From contig CAZAFH010000025.1 in the NCBI GenBank assembly GCA_964484265.1, positions 1 through 64,000 of the forward strand: DNA of 64,000 nt. Direction: 5' to 3'. The stretch comes from SIAQ01 sp964484265 (GTDB lineage Bacteria; Planctomycetota; Planctomycetia; Gemmatales; Gemmataceae). The notes under the pieces are model-generated. The model searched no databases. It was not told the origin of the DNA and saw only the letters and a list, made by a program, of their open reading frames with translations. Below, piece after piece: positions 1 to 7,697 of the stretch; the first letter of the stretch is position 1; the number at the start of each line of letters is the position of its first letter. The translations under genes and the position numbers were made by a program.

Positions 1-86
1 GACATGGATCTATGAACGAGATTTTAGGCGACCAGGCTGGGCCGTGCGATTCATCAGGGTGATTCGTTTCGGCCTGGCTTGGAATA

Positions 87-122
87 GCGGCACTTGCCGC
101 ATTCTTTCCCTTCTTCACCTTT
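87..122 (+). promoter_or_regulatory. Hairpin plus pyrimidine-tract leader
   Basis: A 5-bp stem GCGGC/GCCGC with loop ACTT (87-100) is followed directly by a pyrimidine tract beginning ATTCTTTCCC (101-122) and then the ATG at 123. There is no Shine-Dalgarno sequence. The same architecture recurs at 939-970 and, more loosely, before 17430. Positions 1-86 hold no convincing gene. Confidence 0.5.
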
Positions 123-431
123 ATGGCAAAGAAGATCATGGATGTTTCTGGCGCGACGCCAGAGGAACCTTCGCAGGATCCGAAGAGGAAACCTGTCCAC
201 ACGATTCGCGTCGAGGACGTTAACTGCTCCGTCTGGGCAAGAGAAGTTCTTGTCAGAGGAGAGCCGAAAACGTTTCTCGGATATACGTTCGAGCGTAGTT
301 ACAAGGACCGCGATGGTTCTTGGCGCTACACGAAGACGTATGACGGCGATTCGCTCGGCAAGTTGTCGGATGTAGTTCGGCAAGCTGCCGAATTCCATCG
401 GATGCGTCAGCAGGACGCTGCGGGTCATTGA
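123..431 (+). CDS. Small hypothetical protein (102 aa)
   Basis: No family is recognised. The product is hydrophilic and mixed-charge, with a central stretch rich in aromatic and basic residues (around residues 45-75, ERSYKDRDGSWRYTKTYDGD) and a helical tail. It has no signal peptide or membrane segment. The start at 123 was chosen because the hairpin and TTCTTTCCC tract ends exactly there; other in-frame ATGs are internal. It is the first of a run of small same-strand genes (653, 971, 1215, 1422) spaced by structured intergenic regions. A strong hairpin follows its stop. Confidence 0.6.
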   Translation: MAKKIMDVSGATPEEPSQDPKRKPVHTIRVEDVNCSVWAREVLVRGEPKTFLGYTFERSYKDRDGSWRYTKTYDGDSLGKLSDVVRQAAEFHRMRQQDAAGH

Positions 432-652
432 GGAAAATGGGAGAGGCCCTGACCTCTCCCGACAAACGATCCGTCCACGCTGCGTTCATCCCAGTACACC
501 TGGGACACTCCGACGCGGTGGATGGGTTCTTCCCTGTGCTCTTCTCGCAGTAGCGAAAGAACCTCGGAAGCACACTTCTCTCGTAGAGGGTCTCATCCGA
601 CCCTCTACACCCCTTCAAAAACTCATTCTGTCGCCCCTACAGAGGTTCTGTC
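432..652 (+). promoter_or_regulatory. Highly structured intergenic region / 5' leader
   Basis: Successive perfect inverted repeats fill this gap: GGGAGAGG/CCTCTCCC (439-446 with 453-460, terminator-like without a T-run), TCCCAG/CTGGGA around 489-505, TCGC/GCGA around 545-556, and the 10-bp GTAGAGGGTC/GACCCTCTAC (583-592 with 599-608). A long-range helix AGAACCTC/GAGGTTCT (558-565 with 642-649) ends three bases before the ATG at 653. Helices are hand-paired; a role as a folded 5' UTR is inference. Confidence 0.45.
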
Positions 653-835
653 ATGGAAAGTGACCGAGTCCACGTCCGTCGAGTTGAAGGCCGTTATCCG
701 GCAAATGCGGGGCAATTCGACCCCGAGAATATCGAGACGTCGTGTGTGCGAGAGGCCCAGGTCGTCCGAATTCGGATCGACGACAGTTCTCAGCCCGATG
801 CGTGGATGGAACTGACAGTCGAGATCGAGGACTGA
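653..835 (+). CDS. Small hypothetical protein (60 aa)
   Basis: Unrecognised acidic 60-residue protein with alternating hydrophobic residues in its second half (VVRIRIDDSSQPDAWMELTV), which suggests a small beta-rich domain. The ATG lies three bases after a long-range helix of the leader. The stop codon overlaps the 5' arm of the long hairpin at 835-945, so translation and RNA folding downstream could influence each other. Coding status rests on position and composition only. Confidence 0.5.
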   Translation: MESDRVHVRRVEGRYPANAGQFDPENIETSCVREAQVVRIRIDDSSQPDAWMELTVEIED

Positions 836-945
836 TGCAGGTGTCGAAGAGTAGTCCATCTCGGCCCTATGCCGTCAACGATTTGCCGCCTCGCGTTCCT
901 CGTGTGACGGCGGGCCGGGTGGACTCATGCAGGAGACACCTGCAT
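835..945 (+). ncRNA. Long imperfect hairpin, 111 nt
   Basis: The two ends form a perfect 11-bp helix (ATGCAGGTGTC 835-845 with 935-945). Moving inward, 853-858 pairs with 920-925, 860-867 with 912-919 (one T.G), 871-877 with 905-911 and 878-881 with 900-903, about 36 pairs in all. The outer 3' arm also contains CCTGC, which can instead pair with GCAGG at 948-952 next to the following start codon, so two exclusive folds are possible. The function is unknown. The strand is not decided by the single wobble pair. Confidence 0.5.
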
Positions 946-970
946 TTGCAGGATTCTTTCCTTCATTCAT
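939..970 (+). promoter_or_regulatory. Hairpin plus pyrimidine-tract leader (second copy)
   Basis: CCTGC-ATTT-GCAGG (939-952) is followed immediately by ATTCTTTCC and further pyrimidines up to the ATG at 971. This matches the leader of the gene at 123 in stem length, loop length and tract sequence although the stem bases differ. No Shine-Dalgarno is present. Confidence 0.5.
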
Positions 971-1174
971 ATGGCAGTAGCGACGGAAACATCATCGGCA
1001 GTTATTCAAGAGCTGATCGAGCAGCTCGACGTCCTGATCGAAGGGTCGGTCAACGTTCTCGAAGACTACGAGAACGAGATCAACTACGAGGACACGATGG
1101 AAGATCTCGTCCAATCCGCGATTCAGGCGAAGATCGTTGTCAACCGCGCGAAGAGGCTTGTCAAGGCGACATAG
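971..1174 (+). CDS. Small hypothetical protein (67 aa)
   Basis: Unrecognised, strongly acidic and almost entirely helical by composition (heptad-like I/L/V spacing from residue 10 to 65), so it is probably a small coiled-coil or helical-bundle protein. The start is set by the hairpin and TTCTTTCC leader that ends at the ATG. It sits in the same run of small plus-strand genes as 653 and 1215. Confidence 0.55.
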   Translation: MAVATETSSAVIQELIEQLDVLIEGSVNVLEDYENEINYEDTMEDLVQSAIQAKIVVNRAKRLVKAT

Positions 1175-1214
1175 GAGAGTCAGATGATACGCTTATTTCT
1201 CTACCCATTTACGA

Positions 1215-1367
1215 ATGAAAAACGCTGGAACATCATTGGCACAGACACAACACGAGACGCTGATCGCAATCCGGAACGACTGCGAGGCTTGGCTTGACGA
1301 CGAGATGGAGTTGTCGGCGGATGATTTGATTGCGGCCATACACGCTGCGGCTTGCAAGGCGACTTGA
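1215..1367 (+). CDS. Very small hypothetical protein (50 aa)
   Basis: The reading frame MKNAGTSLAQ... runs to TGA at 1365-1367 and encodes a helical, acidic 50-residue product. The sequence upstream (ATGATACGCTTATTTCTCTACCC) closely resembles the one before the gene at 1422 (ATGATACGATTTATCCTGTTCC), which supports this start. No family is recognised. It is short enough that chance cannot be excluded. Confidence 0.45.
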   Translation: MKNAGTSLAQTQHETLIAIRNDCEAWLDDEMELSADDLIAAIHAAACKAT

Positions 1368-1421
1368 GCGAGAAAGAGAAAGAGCAATGATACGATTTAT
1401 CCTGTTCCTACTTTCATTTTC

Positions 1422-1991
1422 ATGTCATCAACCGATTCCCAGCAACGGCCAAGGGGAGGAGTTAAGCACTGTAGTAAGTGCGGAAAGGAGTTCTTCGCGA
1501 TACGAGCAACGCACCGGTATTGCAGCCGAGAATGCTCGCTCTTGGTTTGGAAAACGGCCAGAGGTATTTTCACTCTCAAGCCGATTCGATTCTGTCGCCA
1601 GTGCGGAAAGGAATTCGTGCGAACATCTCCAAACGTTCGTCATTGCTCCCTTGAGTGCTCAAAAAAGTCTGCAAGAGAATCGCGTTGCAAGTTTTACGCA
1701 AAGAACCCAAACAAGATGGCCGAATACCGCAAGCGCACAAAGGAACGCGGCACGGAAGCCGGCGGGAATATGGGACGGCTTCGAAGACGCTACCCCGACC
1801 TTCCAAAAGCCTGTCAGGCGTGTGGCGAAACACGCGTGCTGGATGCTGCACATCGACCTGAGTTCGCTCGCAAGGGTGCTTGGCGCTCTGCAAAGAACTG
1901 CACGCCCGACAAAATCTGGATACTGTGCCCGACATGCCATGCTCTGCTGGACCGCATGCATTACGATCCGGCTTCCCTTGGTCTCAAATAG
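1422..1991 (+). CDS. Zinc-finger HNH-type nuclease
   Basis: The N-terminal half carries two C-x2-C-x12-C-x3-C zinc fingers (around residues 17-37 and 58-78). The C-terminal half has a compact HNH-like core: CQACG, then DAAHRPEF with the presumed catalytic His, then CPTCHALLD. This layout fits small phage HNH endonucleases. The gene stops 28 bp before the cytosine methyltransferase, suggesting co-expression, as in homing-type or restriction-modification-like pairs, but pairing is inference. The long overlapping frame in which the methyltransferase is read is open across this gene but has no meaningful homology here. Confidence 0.75.
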   Translation: MSSTDSQQRPRGGVKHCSKCGKEFFAIRATHRYCSRECSLLVWKTARGIFTLKPIRFCRQCGKEFVRTSPNVRHCSLECSKKSARESRCKFYAKNPNKMAEYRKRTKERGTEAGGNMGRLRRRYPDLPKACQACGETRVLDAAHRPEFARKGAWRSAKNCTPDKIWILCPTCHALLDRMHYDPASLGLK

Positions 1992-2019
1992 TTCTATATA
2001 TGCTTCCCCATTTATCCTC

Positions 2020-3285
2020 TTGAAATACTTGGACACTTTCGCGGGAATTGCCGGCTTCACGCTGCCACTTTCGGAACTCGGCCACGAATGCATCGGCTTC
2101 TCGGAAGTCGATCGCTACGCGACCGCAATTTACCGTTTTCATTTTCCTTCTCACCACGCATATGGAGACATCACCAGAATCGCAGCAGACGCTCTTCCCG
2201 ATTTCGACATCCTCGTCGGAGGATTTCCATGCCAGGCGTTTTCCATCGCCGGAAAGCGTCGAGGCTTCGATGACACCCGCGGAACGCTTTTCTTTGACCT
2301 CGCACGGATTCTGCAAGCCAAAAAGCCTCGATACTTCGTTTTTGAAAACGTCAAAGGACTGCTGTCTCATGAAGGTGGACGCACTTTCGCAACCATCATC
2401 GCCACGCTTGCAGAACTGGGGTATGACGTCCAATGGCAGGTGCTTAACAGCAAAGATTTCGGCGTCCCGCAAAACCGGGAGCGGGTCTTCATTGTCGGCC
2501 ATCTTGGAGGAATACCCCGACCAGAAGTATTTCCTCTCGGAGACGGCTTTGGCGAGGATCGATCGGAGGACGTTCGGGAAACCGAAGGTTTTTGCAGCGG
2601 AACCATCAGCACGAAAAACAACGGACCTCAGTGCCAGTTCGACAACGGAACAACGCTGATAAAGACGCCGGTTGTGATTGACCTGAAGGGGTTTGGCTCA
2701 ACTACACGACGTGGCGTGTTTTCGGATCGCGGGTACGCAAAGACGCTGGATCACAATTGCGCCCAAGCCGTGGCAATCCGTGGGAGGAATGGAGAACCGA
2801 CGCTCGAAACTCGGGAAGACGGCGTGATGAATGCTCTCCGTGCATCCGAAGGCGGGAGCAGCAAGGCAATGATCATGTGCCCAGGTTATGCAGTGAATGA
2901 GCTTGACGGTCTTGCTCGGACGTTACAAGTAGGAGTGCATGGGCTGCCAGGTGGCGAAGGCCTGGCAATCACCGAGAAGCGGCAAGATTTCGCCATCACC
3001 GACAGCGGATTATCTCGAACGAATCAGATCAGAACAAAGGTGTTGCCTCCACTTCGTGCCAACACGGGCGCGGGTCACAACACGGTTATAAATGCGATTC
3101 GACGCTTGACCCCGATTGAATGCGAAAGATTGCAGGCTTACCCGGATGGGTGGACAGAATTCGGCTCCGACGAGAGCGGCAAACAGATCAAGATTTCCGA
3201 TACGCAGCGGTACAAAGTGTTGGGCAATTCGGTCACGACGAATGTTGTCCGCGAAATCGTCAAACGACTTCCGAATCAACCATGA
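2020..3285 (+). CDS. DNA (cytosine-5) methyltransferase
   Basis: The 421-residue product contains the ordered C5-methyltransferase motifs: I (DTFAGIAGF, residues 5-13), IV with catalytic Cys (GGFPCQAFS, PCQ at 70-72), VI (FENVKG, ENV at 109-111), VIII (PQNRERVFIVG), a variable target-recognition region, IX (RLTPIECERLQAYP) and X (VLGNSVTTNVV). A TTG start at 2020 is preferred: it lies just before motif I and follows a pyrimidine-rich stretch like those before neighbouring genes. The frame is open further upstream, but that part overlaps the HNH gene. Its stop overlaps the next ATG by 4 bp. Target specificity cannot be read. Confidence 0.9.
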   Translation: MKYLDTFAGIAGFTLPLSELGHECIGFSEVDRYATAIYRFHFPSHHAYGDITRIAADALPDFDILVGGFPCQAFSIAGKRRGFDDTRGTLFFDLARILQAKKPRYFVFENVKGLLSHEGGRTFATIIATLAELGYDVQWQVLNSKDFGVPQNRERVFIVGHLGGIPRPEVFPLGDGFGEDRSEDVRETEGFCSGTISTKNNGPQCQFDNGTTLIKTPVVIDLKGFGSTTRRGVFSDRGYAKTLDHNCAQAVAIRGRNGEPTLETREDGVMNALRASEGGSSKAMIMCPGYAVNELDGLARTLQVGVHGLPGGEGLAITEKRQDFAITDSGLSRTNQIRTKVLPPLRANTGAGHNTVINAIRRLTPIECERLQAYPDGWTEFGSDESGKQIKISDTQRYKVLGNSVTTNVVREIVKRLPNQP

Positions 3286-3530
3286 CAAAGATGCCCGTCC
3301 TCGAACTCCTGGTCGAACGCAAGCTCTCCCTCCTATTGGAAGAGAGCCCAGACGCAAGCGCAGAAGATGCAATGGGAGCGATCGTGGCCGAGTGGTGCGA
3401 GTGGAATGCTGCGAAGATCCTTCGTGTTTCGGCTTCAGCAGTTGAGCAAGCCAAATACGACGAGGAAGCTCGACAGATTCGGGAGATGTGTGACAGATTA
3501 CTTTCTTCACTGAATCATGGAACAACTTGA
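3282..3530 (+). CDS. Small hypothetical helical protein (82 aa)
   Basis: The ATG at 3282 overlaps the methyltransferase stop as ATGA, so translation is probably coupled. The product MTKMPVLELLVERK... is acidic and helical with a Trp-Cys-Glu-Trp patch (VAEWCEWNAAKIL). No family is recognised. Its 3' end overlaps the prim-pol start by 14 bp. Confidence 0.6.
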   Translation: MTKMPVLELLVERKLSLLLEESPDASAEDAMGAIVAEWCEWNAAKILRVSASAVEQAKYDEEARQIREMCDRLLSSLNHGTT

Positions 3531-4326
3531 ACACGAAAGGAGCTTGAACGAGATGCAAACCGATGTCGCTCTCACCTATCGAGATCGGGAACTCCGGCCC
3601 ATCCGCCTGCGTGAAGGAACGAAGGCTGCGGAGCTGAAGTGGAAGGAGTATCAATCGCGACCGCCGACTGAGGATGAAGTGCGGGCGATGTTTGCTTCCG
3701 GAAAGCCGAACATCGGCCTCGTAACAGGGAGCGGGCTTGTCGTCGTCGACGTCGATGATCCCGCCCTTCTCGAAGACGTCATCGCGCATGTCGGAAGAAC
3801 GCCGATGATGTGTCGAACACCATCGGGCGGAACGCACTTGTACTATCGGATGCGCGGCGGCGTCCACTATGGCAACGCAGTGAAGATCAACGGAAAGGAC
3901 ATCGACCTGCGTTGCGAAGGAGCCTACGTGGTGGCGCCGTGGAGCCACACCGAAAAGGGATCGTACAAGTGGATCGGAGAAGTCCGGCGGCCAAGCGAAC
4001 TGCCGTTGCCGAAGATCGGGTGGTTGCGTGATCGGCGGTCAGAACGAAAGATCAAGCCGGTGGAGACTGTTGTTGCGGAGGTGTCGGAAAATGCGCGAGT
4101 CGCGATGGTTTATGTTTCCAAGGTGGAAGGAGCGATCTCGGGACAACGGGGGCACGACAAGTTCTTTCGTGTCGTGTGCAAGCTGCTCCATCCGCGTCCG
4201 CGCGGCTTCGGCCTGAGCGTGGCAGAAGCGATGCCGATCATCGCCAACTACAACGCAACGTGCGAACCACCTTTTACCGAGAAGGAGATTCAGCATAAAA
4301 TCGAAGACTCGTTGAAAAAAATCTGA
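3517..4326 (+). CDS. Bifunctional primase/polymerase-type (prim-pol) protein
   Basis: The 269-residue protein has the N-terminal archaeo-eukaryotic primase-superfamily signature of phage and plasmid prim-pols: NIGLVTGSG (residues 65-73) leading into the metal-binding DVDD (78-81), TPSGGTHLYY (about 101-110) and the second acidic strand DIDLRCEGAYVVAPWS (about 129-144). The C-terminal part (about 205-269) resembles a small primase C-terminal helical domain. No fused helicase is present, so a separate helicase may lie outside the window. The gene overlaps its upstream neighbour and a hairpin follows its stop. It probably primes replication of the mobile element. Confidence 0.85.
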   Translation: MEQLEHERSLNEMQTDVALTYRDRELRPIRLREGTKAAELKWKEYQSRPPTEDEVRAMFASGKPNIGLVTGSGLVVVDVDDPALLEDVIAHVGRTPMMCRTPSGGTHLYYRMRGGVHYGNAVKINGKDIDLRCEGAYVVAPWSHTEKGSYKWIGEVRRPSELPLPKIGWLRDRRSERKIKPVETVVAEVSENARVAMVYVSKVEGAISGQRGHDKFFRVVCKLLHPRPRGFGLSVAEAMPIIANYNATCEPPFTEKEIQHKIEDSLKKI

Positions 4327-4328
4327 CA

Positions 4329-4371
4329 CCCCCAAGCCACGTTGCCTATCCGCAACGGGGGTTCTTGGGGG
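4329..4371 (+). terminator. Hairpin after prim-pol, possible terminator
   Basis: CCCCCAAG (4329-4336) pairs with CTTGGGGG (4364-4371) around an inner GTTGC/GCAAC helix. It begins right after the prim-pol stop. There is no T-run, so termination is likely but unproven. Confidence 0.4.
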
Positions 4372-4425
4372 CAACGGAGAAAGTCAGGCGAAGCGATGGT
4401 ACCACGGACAAATGTGTAATTCAAA

Positions 4426-4504
4426 AGCCCCGGTATCCAGAATGCTGGAATCGGGGCTGATGCAGGCCAGGCAGATGGAGAGAACCCTGCATTTACGATG
4501 CAGG
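4426..4504 (+). promoter_or_regulatory. Two strong hairpins upstream of gene 4589
   Basis: AGCCCCG/CGGGGCT (4426-4432 with 4452-4458) encloses TCCAG/CTGGA. A second hairpin CCTGCAT/ATGCAGG (4486-4492 with 4498-4504) has loop TTACG. The CCTGCATTT sequence also occurs in the leader at 939, suggesting related elements. The role is unknown. Confidence 0.35.
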
Positions 4505-4588
4505 AAACGTGAACGAAGCATACCGAAACACTCCTCGGGCCGGGAAGGGTGTTGAGGTTGACAACAAACCGGCCGATGGAGGGCTGAT

Positions 4589-4837
4589 ATGCCGATCAAG
4601 GTGACGATTGACAGCGTCGGCAGCGGGAAATGCTCGCTGACCGGCAAGGATGATGTCGAAGGGGTGAGCATCGCGTTTGAGGGCGAAACGCCGTGCTTTC
4701 TCTCGAAGAAAGCATTCTGGCAGATCCTTTCGATGAAGGCGGCCCAGCTTCCGAAAGCGAAAGTGGATGTGAAGCCCGCTCCGCCGGCGGCGCCCCCCGC
4801 CTTGCCACAGAACGGGGCACCCGTTGTCGCCAAGTAG
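4589..4837 (+). CDS. Small hypothetical protein with Pro/Ala tail (82 aa)
   Basis: The N-terminal 55 residues look like a small beta-alpha domain (MPIKVTIDSVGSGKCSLTGK...), followed by a Pro/Ala-rich unstructured tail (APPAAPPALPQNGAP). No family is recognised. It starts at the ATG after TGGAGGGCTGAT, which offers a plausible ribosome-binding site. The following 221 bp up to 5059 hold no gene I can support. Confidence 0.55.
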   Translation: MPIKVTIDSVGSGKCSLTGKDDVEGVSIAFEGETPCFLSKKAFWQILSMKAAQLPKAKVDVKPAPPAAPPALPQNGAPVVAK

Positions 4838-5058
4838 GTCCGAGGGAAGGAAGGGCTTGAACGAGGCTCGACCGCGTCTGTGGCCCATGGAGGGGCCAGC
4901 TTACCAAAGAGAGTGTGCGGGGCCGGGGCGGCGGTAGCCAAGAAGGATGCCTGACGATCTCGGCCTTGGCAATGATTGTGGCTTGCGACCGCGTCAAATG
5001 AGGTATTGGCAACGACATGAGTCCCCGCGACATCTACGGCGAGAAGAGGAGGTAGGCA

Positions 5059-5334
5059 GTGACCGATATTCAGTTGGTATTGGAAAGGCTCGACAAAATC
5101 GAGAGTGTTGTAACGGCACTTGCAGACAAGAATCGCGTGCAGTCGCACTACACGGTTGAAGAGTTCGCCAAGATCGTTGGCCGCAGCCAGTTTACGACAC
5201 GAGAATGGTGCCGACATGGGCGGATCAACGCCAAGAAGCGATCGTCTGGCCGTGGCTCGTTCACGAGCTGGGTGATCAGCCACGAAGAGTTGCTGCGCTA
5301 TCAGCGAGATGGATTGCTGCAGCCTGCAACTTGA
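5059..5334 (+). CDS. Excisionase-like helix-turn-helix DNA-binding protein
   Basis: Starts at GTG 5059 behind a perfect AGGAGG (spacing 6). A short N-terminal helix is followed by a MerR/excisionase-type winged HTH (residues about 30-80): YTVEEFAKIVGRSQFTTREW, then a basic wing and SWVISHEELLRYQ. Such proteins in mobile elements act as excisionases or repressors of the integrase; here the integrase lies 16 kb away, so the partner is uncertain. Confidence 0.7.
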   Translation: MTDIQLVLERLDKIESVVTALADKNRVQSHYTVEEFAKIVGRSQFTTREWCRHGRINAKKRSSGRGSFTSWVISHEELLRYQRDGLLQPAT

Positions 5335-5572
5335 TAGGTAAAACGTCTGGTGGTTTCCAGGTTTCTTCCTCTTGCTTGGCGGCGGTTCCTCCCACCTCGA
5401 CATCTGGGACACGAGCAAAAAAACCTGTGTTTTTCGGCCTTTTTTCGCATCTGTTGGGACGACAATTCATGAGGTGAGACCGCCGCAGCCCATTTTTTGA
5501 CAAAATCGCAAATCCGCACAACGCGACGTGGTTGGTTGATTAAGCTGCACCTATCAGAAAGCAGGTGCCGCC

Positions 5573-5977
5573 ATGAGCCAGAACACGAAGCGAATCAAAA
5601 AGCTTATGAGCAAGTTGAACGAGCTGATAGCAACGGTGAATGAACTGAAGCGGAAGCTCGACGACAAGCCGCCGGCGATCTCCATCGAGAACTATGGCGT
5701 CGCTACAAACGTCGATGCTTCGCCGCAGTCTGCACCAGTCCAACCTGTAGTCGGGACAATCATCGATGCTTCGCCACAGGCGACACCCGCTCAATCGGTA
5801 GTGGCCGCTCCCGCTGCTTCCATCGACTCGTCCGAAGCGAAAGGCGCTTTCACTGGATTCTCCGCGCTCCTCGACAAGCACGGGACGTGGAAAGTGTTGT
5901 TGATCCTCCTCAGTCTCGGCACCCTGGTCGGCACGTTCGGTCTGGCGTTCTTTCTGATCAAGGGGCTGATTTCTTGA
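5573..5977 (+). CDS. Coiled-coil protein with C-terminal membrane anchor (134 aa)
   Basis: Residues 1-35 are a basic, heptad-rich coiled coil (KKLMSKLNELIATVNELKRK). Residues about 40-95 are a Pro/Ala/Ser-rich linker containing a duplicated unit (VDASPQSAPVQPVV and IDASPQATPAQSVV). A single transmembrane helix closes the protein (VLLILLSLGTLVGTFGLAFF). Tail-anchored topology is likely. No family or function is recognised. The 238 bp upstream hold no supported gene. Confidence 0.6.
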   Translation: MSQNTKRIKKLMSKLNELIATVNELKRKLDDKPPAISIENYGVATNVDASPQSAPVQPVVGTIIDASPQATPAQSVVAAPAASIDSSEAKGAFTGFSALLDKHGTWKVLLILLSLGTLVGTFGLAFFLIKGLIS

Positions 5978-6064
5978 TCCGTTATGCGGCTATGGAGCAT
6001 CCCTCGTCGGTTTCGTACGATACTGGCAGACCCAGCTTCCATCCGTCGCCCCAAAGGAAACACA

Positions 6065-6403
6065 ATGGCGAGAGCGAAAGACGGCACGAACAAGTCCGAA
6101 GCAATCCGCGAGTACCTGACGGCGAACCCTGACGCAGGCGCCAAGGCGGTCGTTGAGGCGCTCGGCAAGAAAGGCATCGAGGTCAAAGAAGGGCTTGTGT
6201 ACGCGGTGAAAGGCTCAATGAAGGAAAAGGCGAAGCGCAAGAAGAAGATCGCCAAGGCAGCAATGGCGGCCGCGAAGCCAAGCAGCAACGGGCAGGCGAG
6301 CAAGTCAGACGCCGTGGCGTTGATCCATGACGTGCGGGCACTGGCAAAACGATCTGGCGGGTACGAGCAGCTGATGGAACTGGTGAAGGCGTTGGCGGAG
6401 TGA
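6065..6403 (+). CDS. Small basic helical protein (112 aa)
   Basis: Starts at ATG 6065 after AAAGGA at suitable spacing. The N-terminal half resembles a winged-helix fold (NKSEAIREYLTANPDAGAKA... then a Val/Tyr-rich strand and a Lys-rich segment), a pattern common among planctomycete small DNA-binding-like proteins. The C-terminus is helical. Its stop overlaps the start of the TIR-like gene by 4 bp (GTGA), so it may be a small partner of that protein. Confidence 0.65.
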   Translation: MARAKDGTNKSEAIREYLTANPDAGAKAVVEALGKKGIEVKEGLVYAVKGSMKEKAKRKKKIAKAAMAAAKPSSNGQASKSDAVALIHDVRALAKRSGGYEQLMELVKALAE

Positions 6404-7521
6404 ACATGGACACGATCATCGATGATCTTGTTCGGGCAGCGAAACGATGCGAGCGGGCTGCGAAGCCATTTGAGGACGGCCCGGTGCCCGATCTGCGTGA
6501 TCGGATCTTGGAGGCTTGTAACTCTTTGGCGCATAGCTGGTCTGGGTCTTGGCTTGGCTATCACGCAAATGCTTACATTCACGGTTTGCAACCGAAGAAA
6601 CCAGGGGAGTATTTTCACGCAGAATGGGGGCCGAGTCGAAGCGTCGGGACGTGGGCTGAATACACACGGGAAGCAATTAAGGACGAGATTTTCAAACGAG
6701 CAAAGGTCGGGGATCAGTCAATTCTCGATGACGCCTCGGATAGGGCGGAGGAAGCTTTCGCGGCCGCTCAACAAGCAGTCGTCCCCATTCTCGATGCGGT
6801 GCTGTCACAGAAGGAAGATCCGGTCATTCGGGATTTGCGAAACAAAATCGCCGAGATGCAGAGCCACTTCTCCAGGCAGGAGTTCGTGAACCTCTATGCC
6901 CCTAAGGGACAACACGCAACACGAGACTCGTTGGCATTGAGCCAAGGAGTTCAACCGCCACCGCATCTTATCGTTCAAGCCTGGGCAATGGAACGAGCTT
7001 CTTCAGGCACTCAAGCTGCGGAACTTGGGAAACTCATTCGGCAGATCGTCGCCTATCTCCAAGCCAAAATGAAAATGAAAGGAAACACCGTGGCAAAAAC
7101 AGACGGCAAGGTCTTTATTGGGCATGGCGGATCGGCTGCCTGGAGAGATTTAAAGGATTTCCTGCAAGATCGGCTGAAACTTGAATGGGAAGAGTTCAAT
7201 CGAACGCCGACGGCTGGGAAATCCACCAAAGAGCGCCTTGAGGAAATGCTGGACAGTGCTTGTTTCGCCTTTCTTGTTATGACAGCAGAGGACGAGCTTG
7301 TCGGTGGCGGAACGCAGGCACGAGCGAATGTCATTCACGAAGTCGGTCTTTTCCAGGGTCGGCTCGGTTTCGAGAAGGCAATTGTCCTTCTGGAAGAGGG
7401 TTGCGCTGAATTTGGCAACATCGTCGGTCTAACTCAAATTCGTTTTCCGAAAGGAAACATCAAGGCTAAGTCAGAGGAGATTCGTCAAGTCCTGGAGCGC
7501 GAGGGGATTATCAAAACCTAG
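6400..7521 (+). CDS. CAP12-type TIR-like nucleotide-binding (putative NADase) protein
   Basis: The 373-residue protein has an unrecognised helical N-terminal region (1-230) and a C-terminal TIR-like domain of the predicted nucleotide-binding family also found as CBASS effector Cap12: KVFIGHG (237-243), a conserved W-x-D-L helix, ACFAFLVMTAEDE, ARANVIHEVG with the presumed catalytic Glu314, and the signature GFEKAIVLLEEG...IVGL..IRFPKGNI. Known relatives degrade NAD+ on activation by a signal or infection. No CD-NTase is adjacent, so activation may be through the N-terminal region. It starts at GTG 6400, overlapping the previous gene; ATG 6406 is an alternative. Confidence 0.75.
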   Translation: MNMDTIIDDLVRAAKRCERAAKPFEDGPVPDLRDRILEACNSLAHSWSGSWLGYHANAYIHGLQPKKPGEYFHAEWGPSRSVGTWAEYTREAIKDEIFKRAKVGDQSILDDASDRAEEAFAAAQQAVVPILDAVLSQKEDPVIRDLRNKIAEMQSHFSRQEFVNLYAPKGQHATRDSLALSQGVQPPPHLIVQAWAMERASSGTQAAELGKLIRQIVAYLQAKMKMKGNTVAKTDGKVFIGHGGSAAWRDLKDFLQDRLKLEWEEFNRTPTAGKSTKERLEEMLDSACFAFLVMTAEDELVGGGTQARANVIHEVGLFQGRLGFEKAIVLLEEGCAEFGNIVGLTQIRFPKGNIKAKSEEIRQVLEREGIIKT

Positions 7522-7697
7522 CTTATTGGCCGAAGGCTAATTCTGGGATCGGGTTCGGAGATATGTGATGAACTTCTCAAGGTCGCAAAAATAGATCGTG
7601 AACGCGACCCACCCCAGGCAGATTCGCCAGTACATGGTCGTTGCCCTCGCCCAGAATCCGCCATACGAGCCGAAGCATAGCGTGAAACTCAGACCTT

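Noticed and set aside
1330..2019. Open N-terminal extension of the cytosine methyltransferase frame
   Set aside because: It overlaps the HNH gene in another frame, its translation is Arg/Ser-rich without family sequence, and motif I starts right after TTG 2020.
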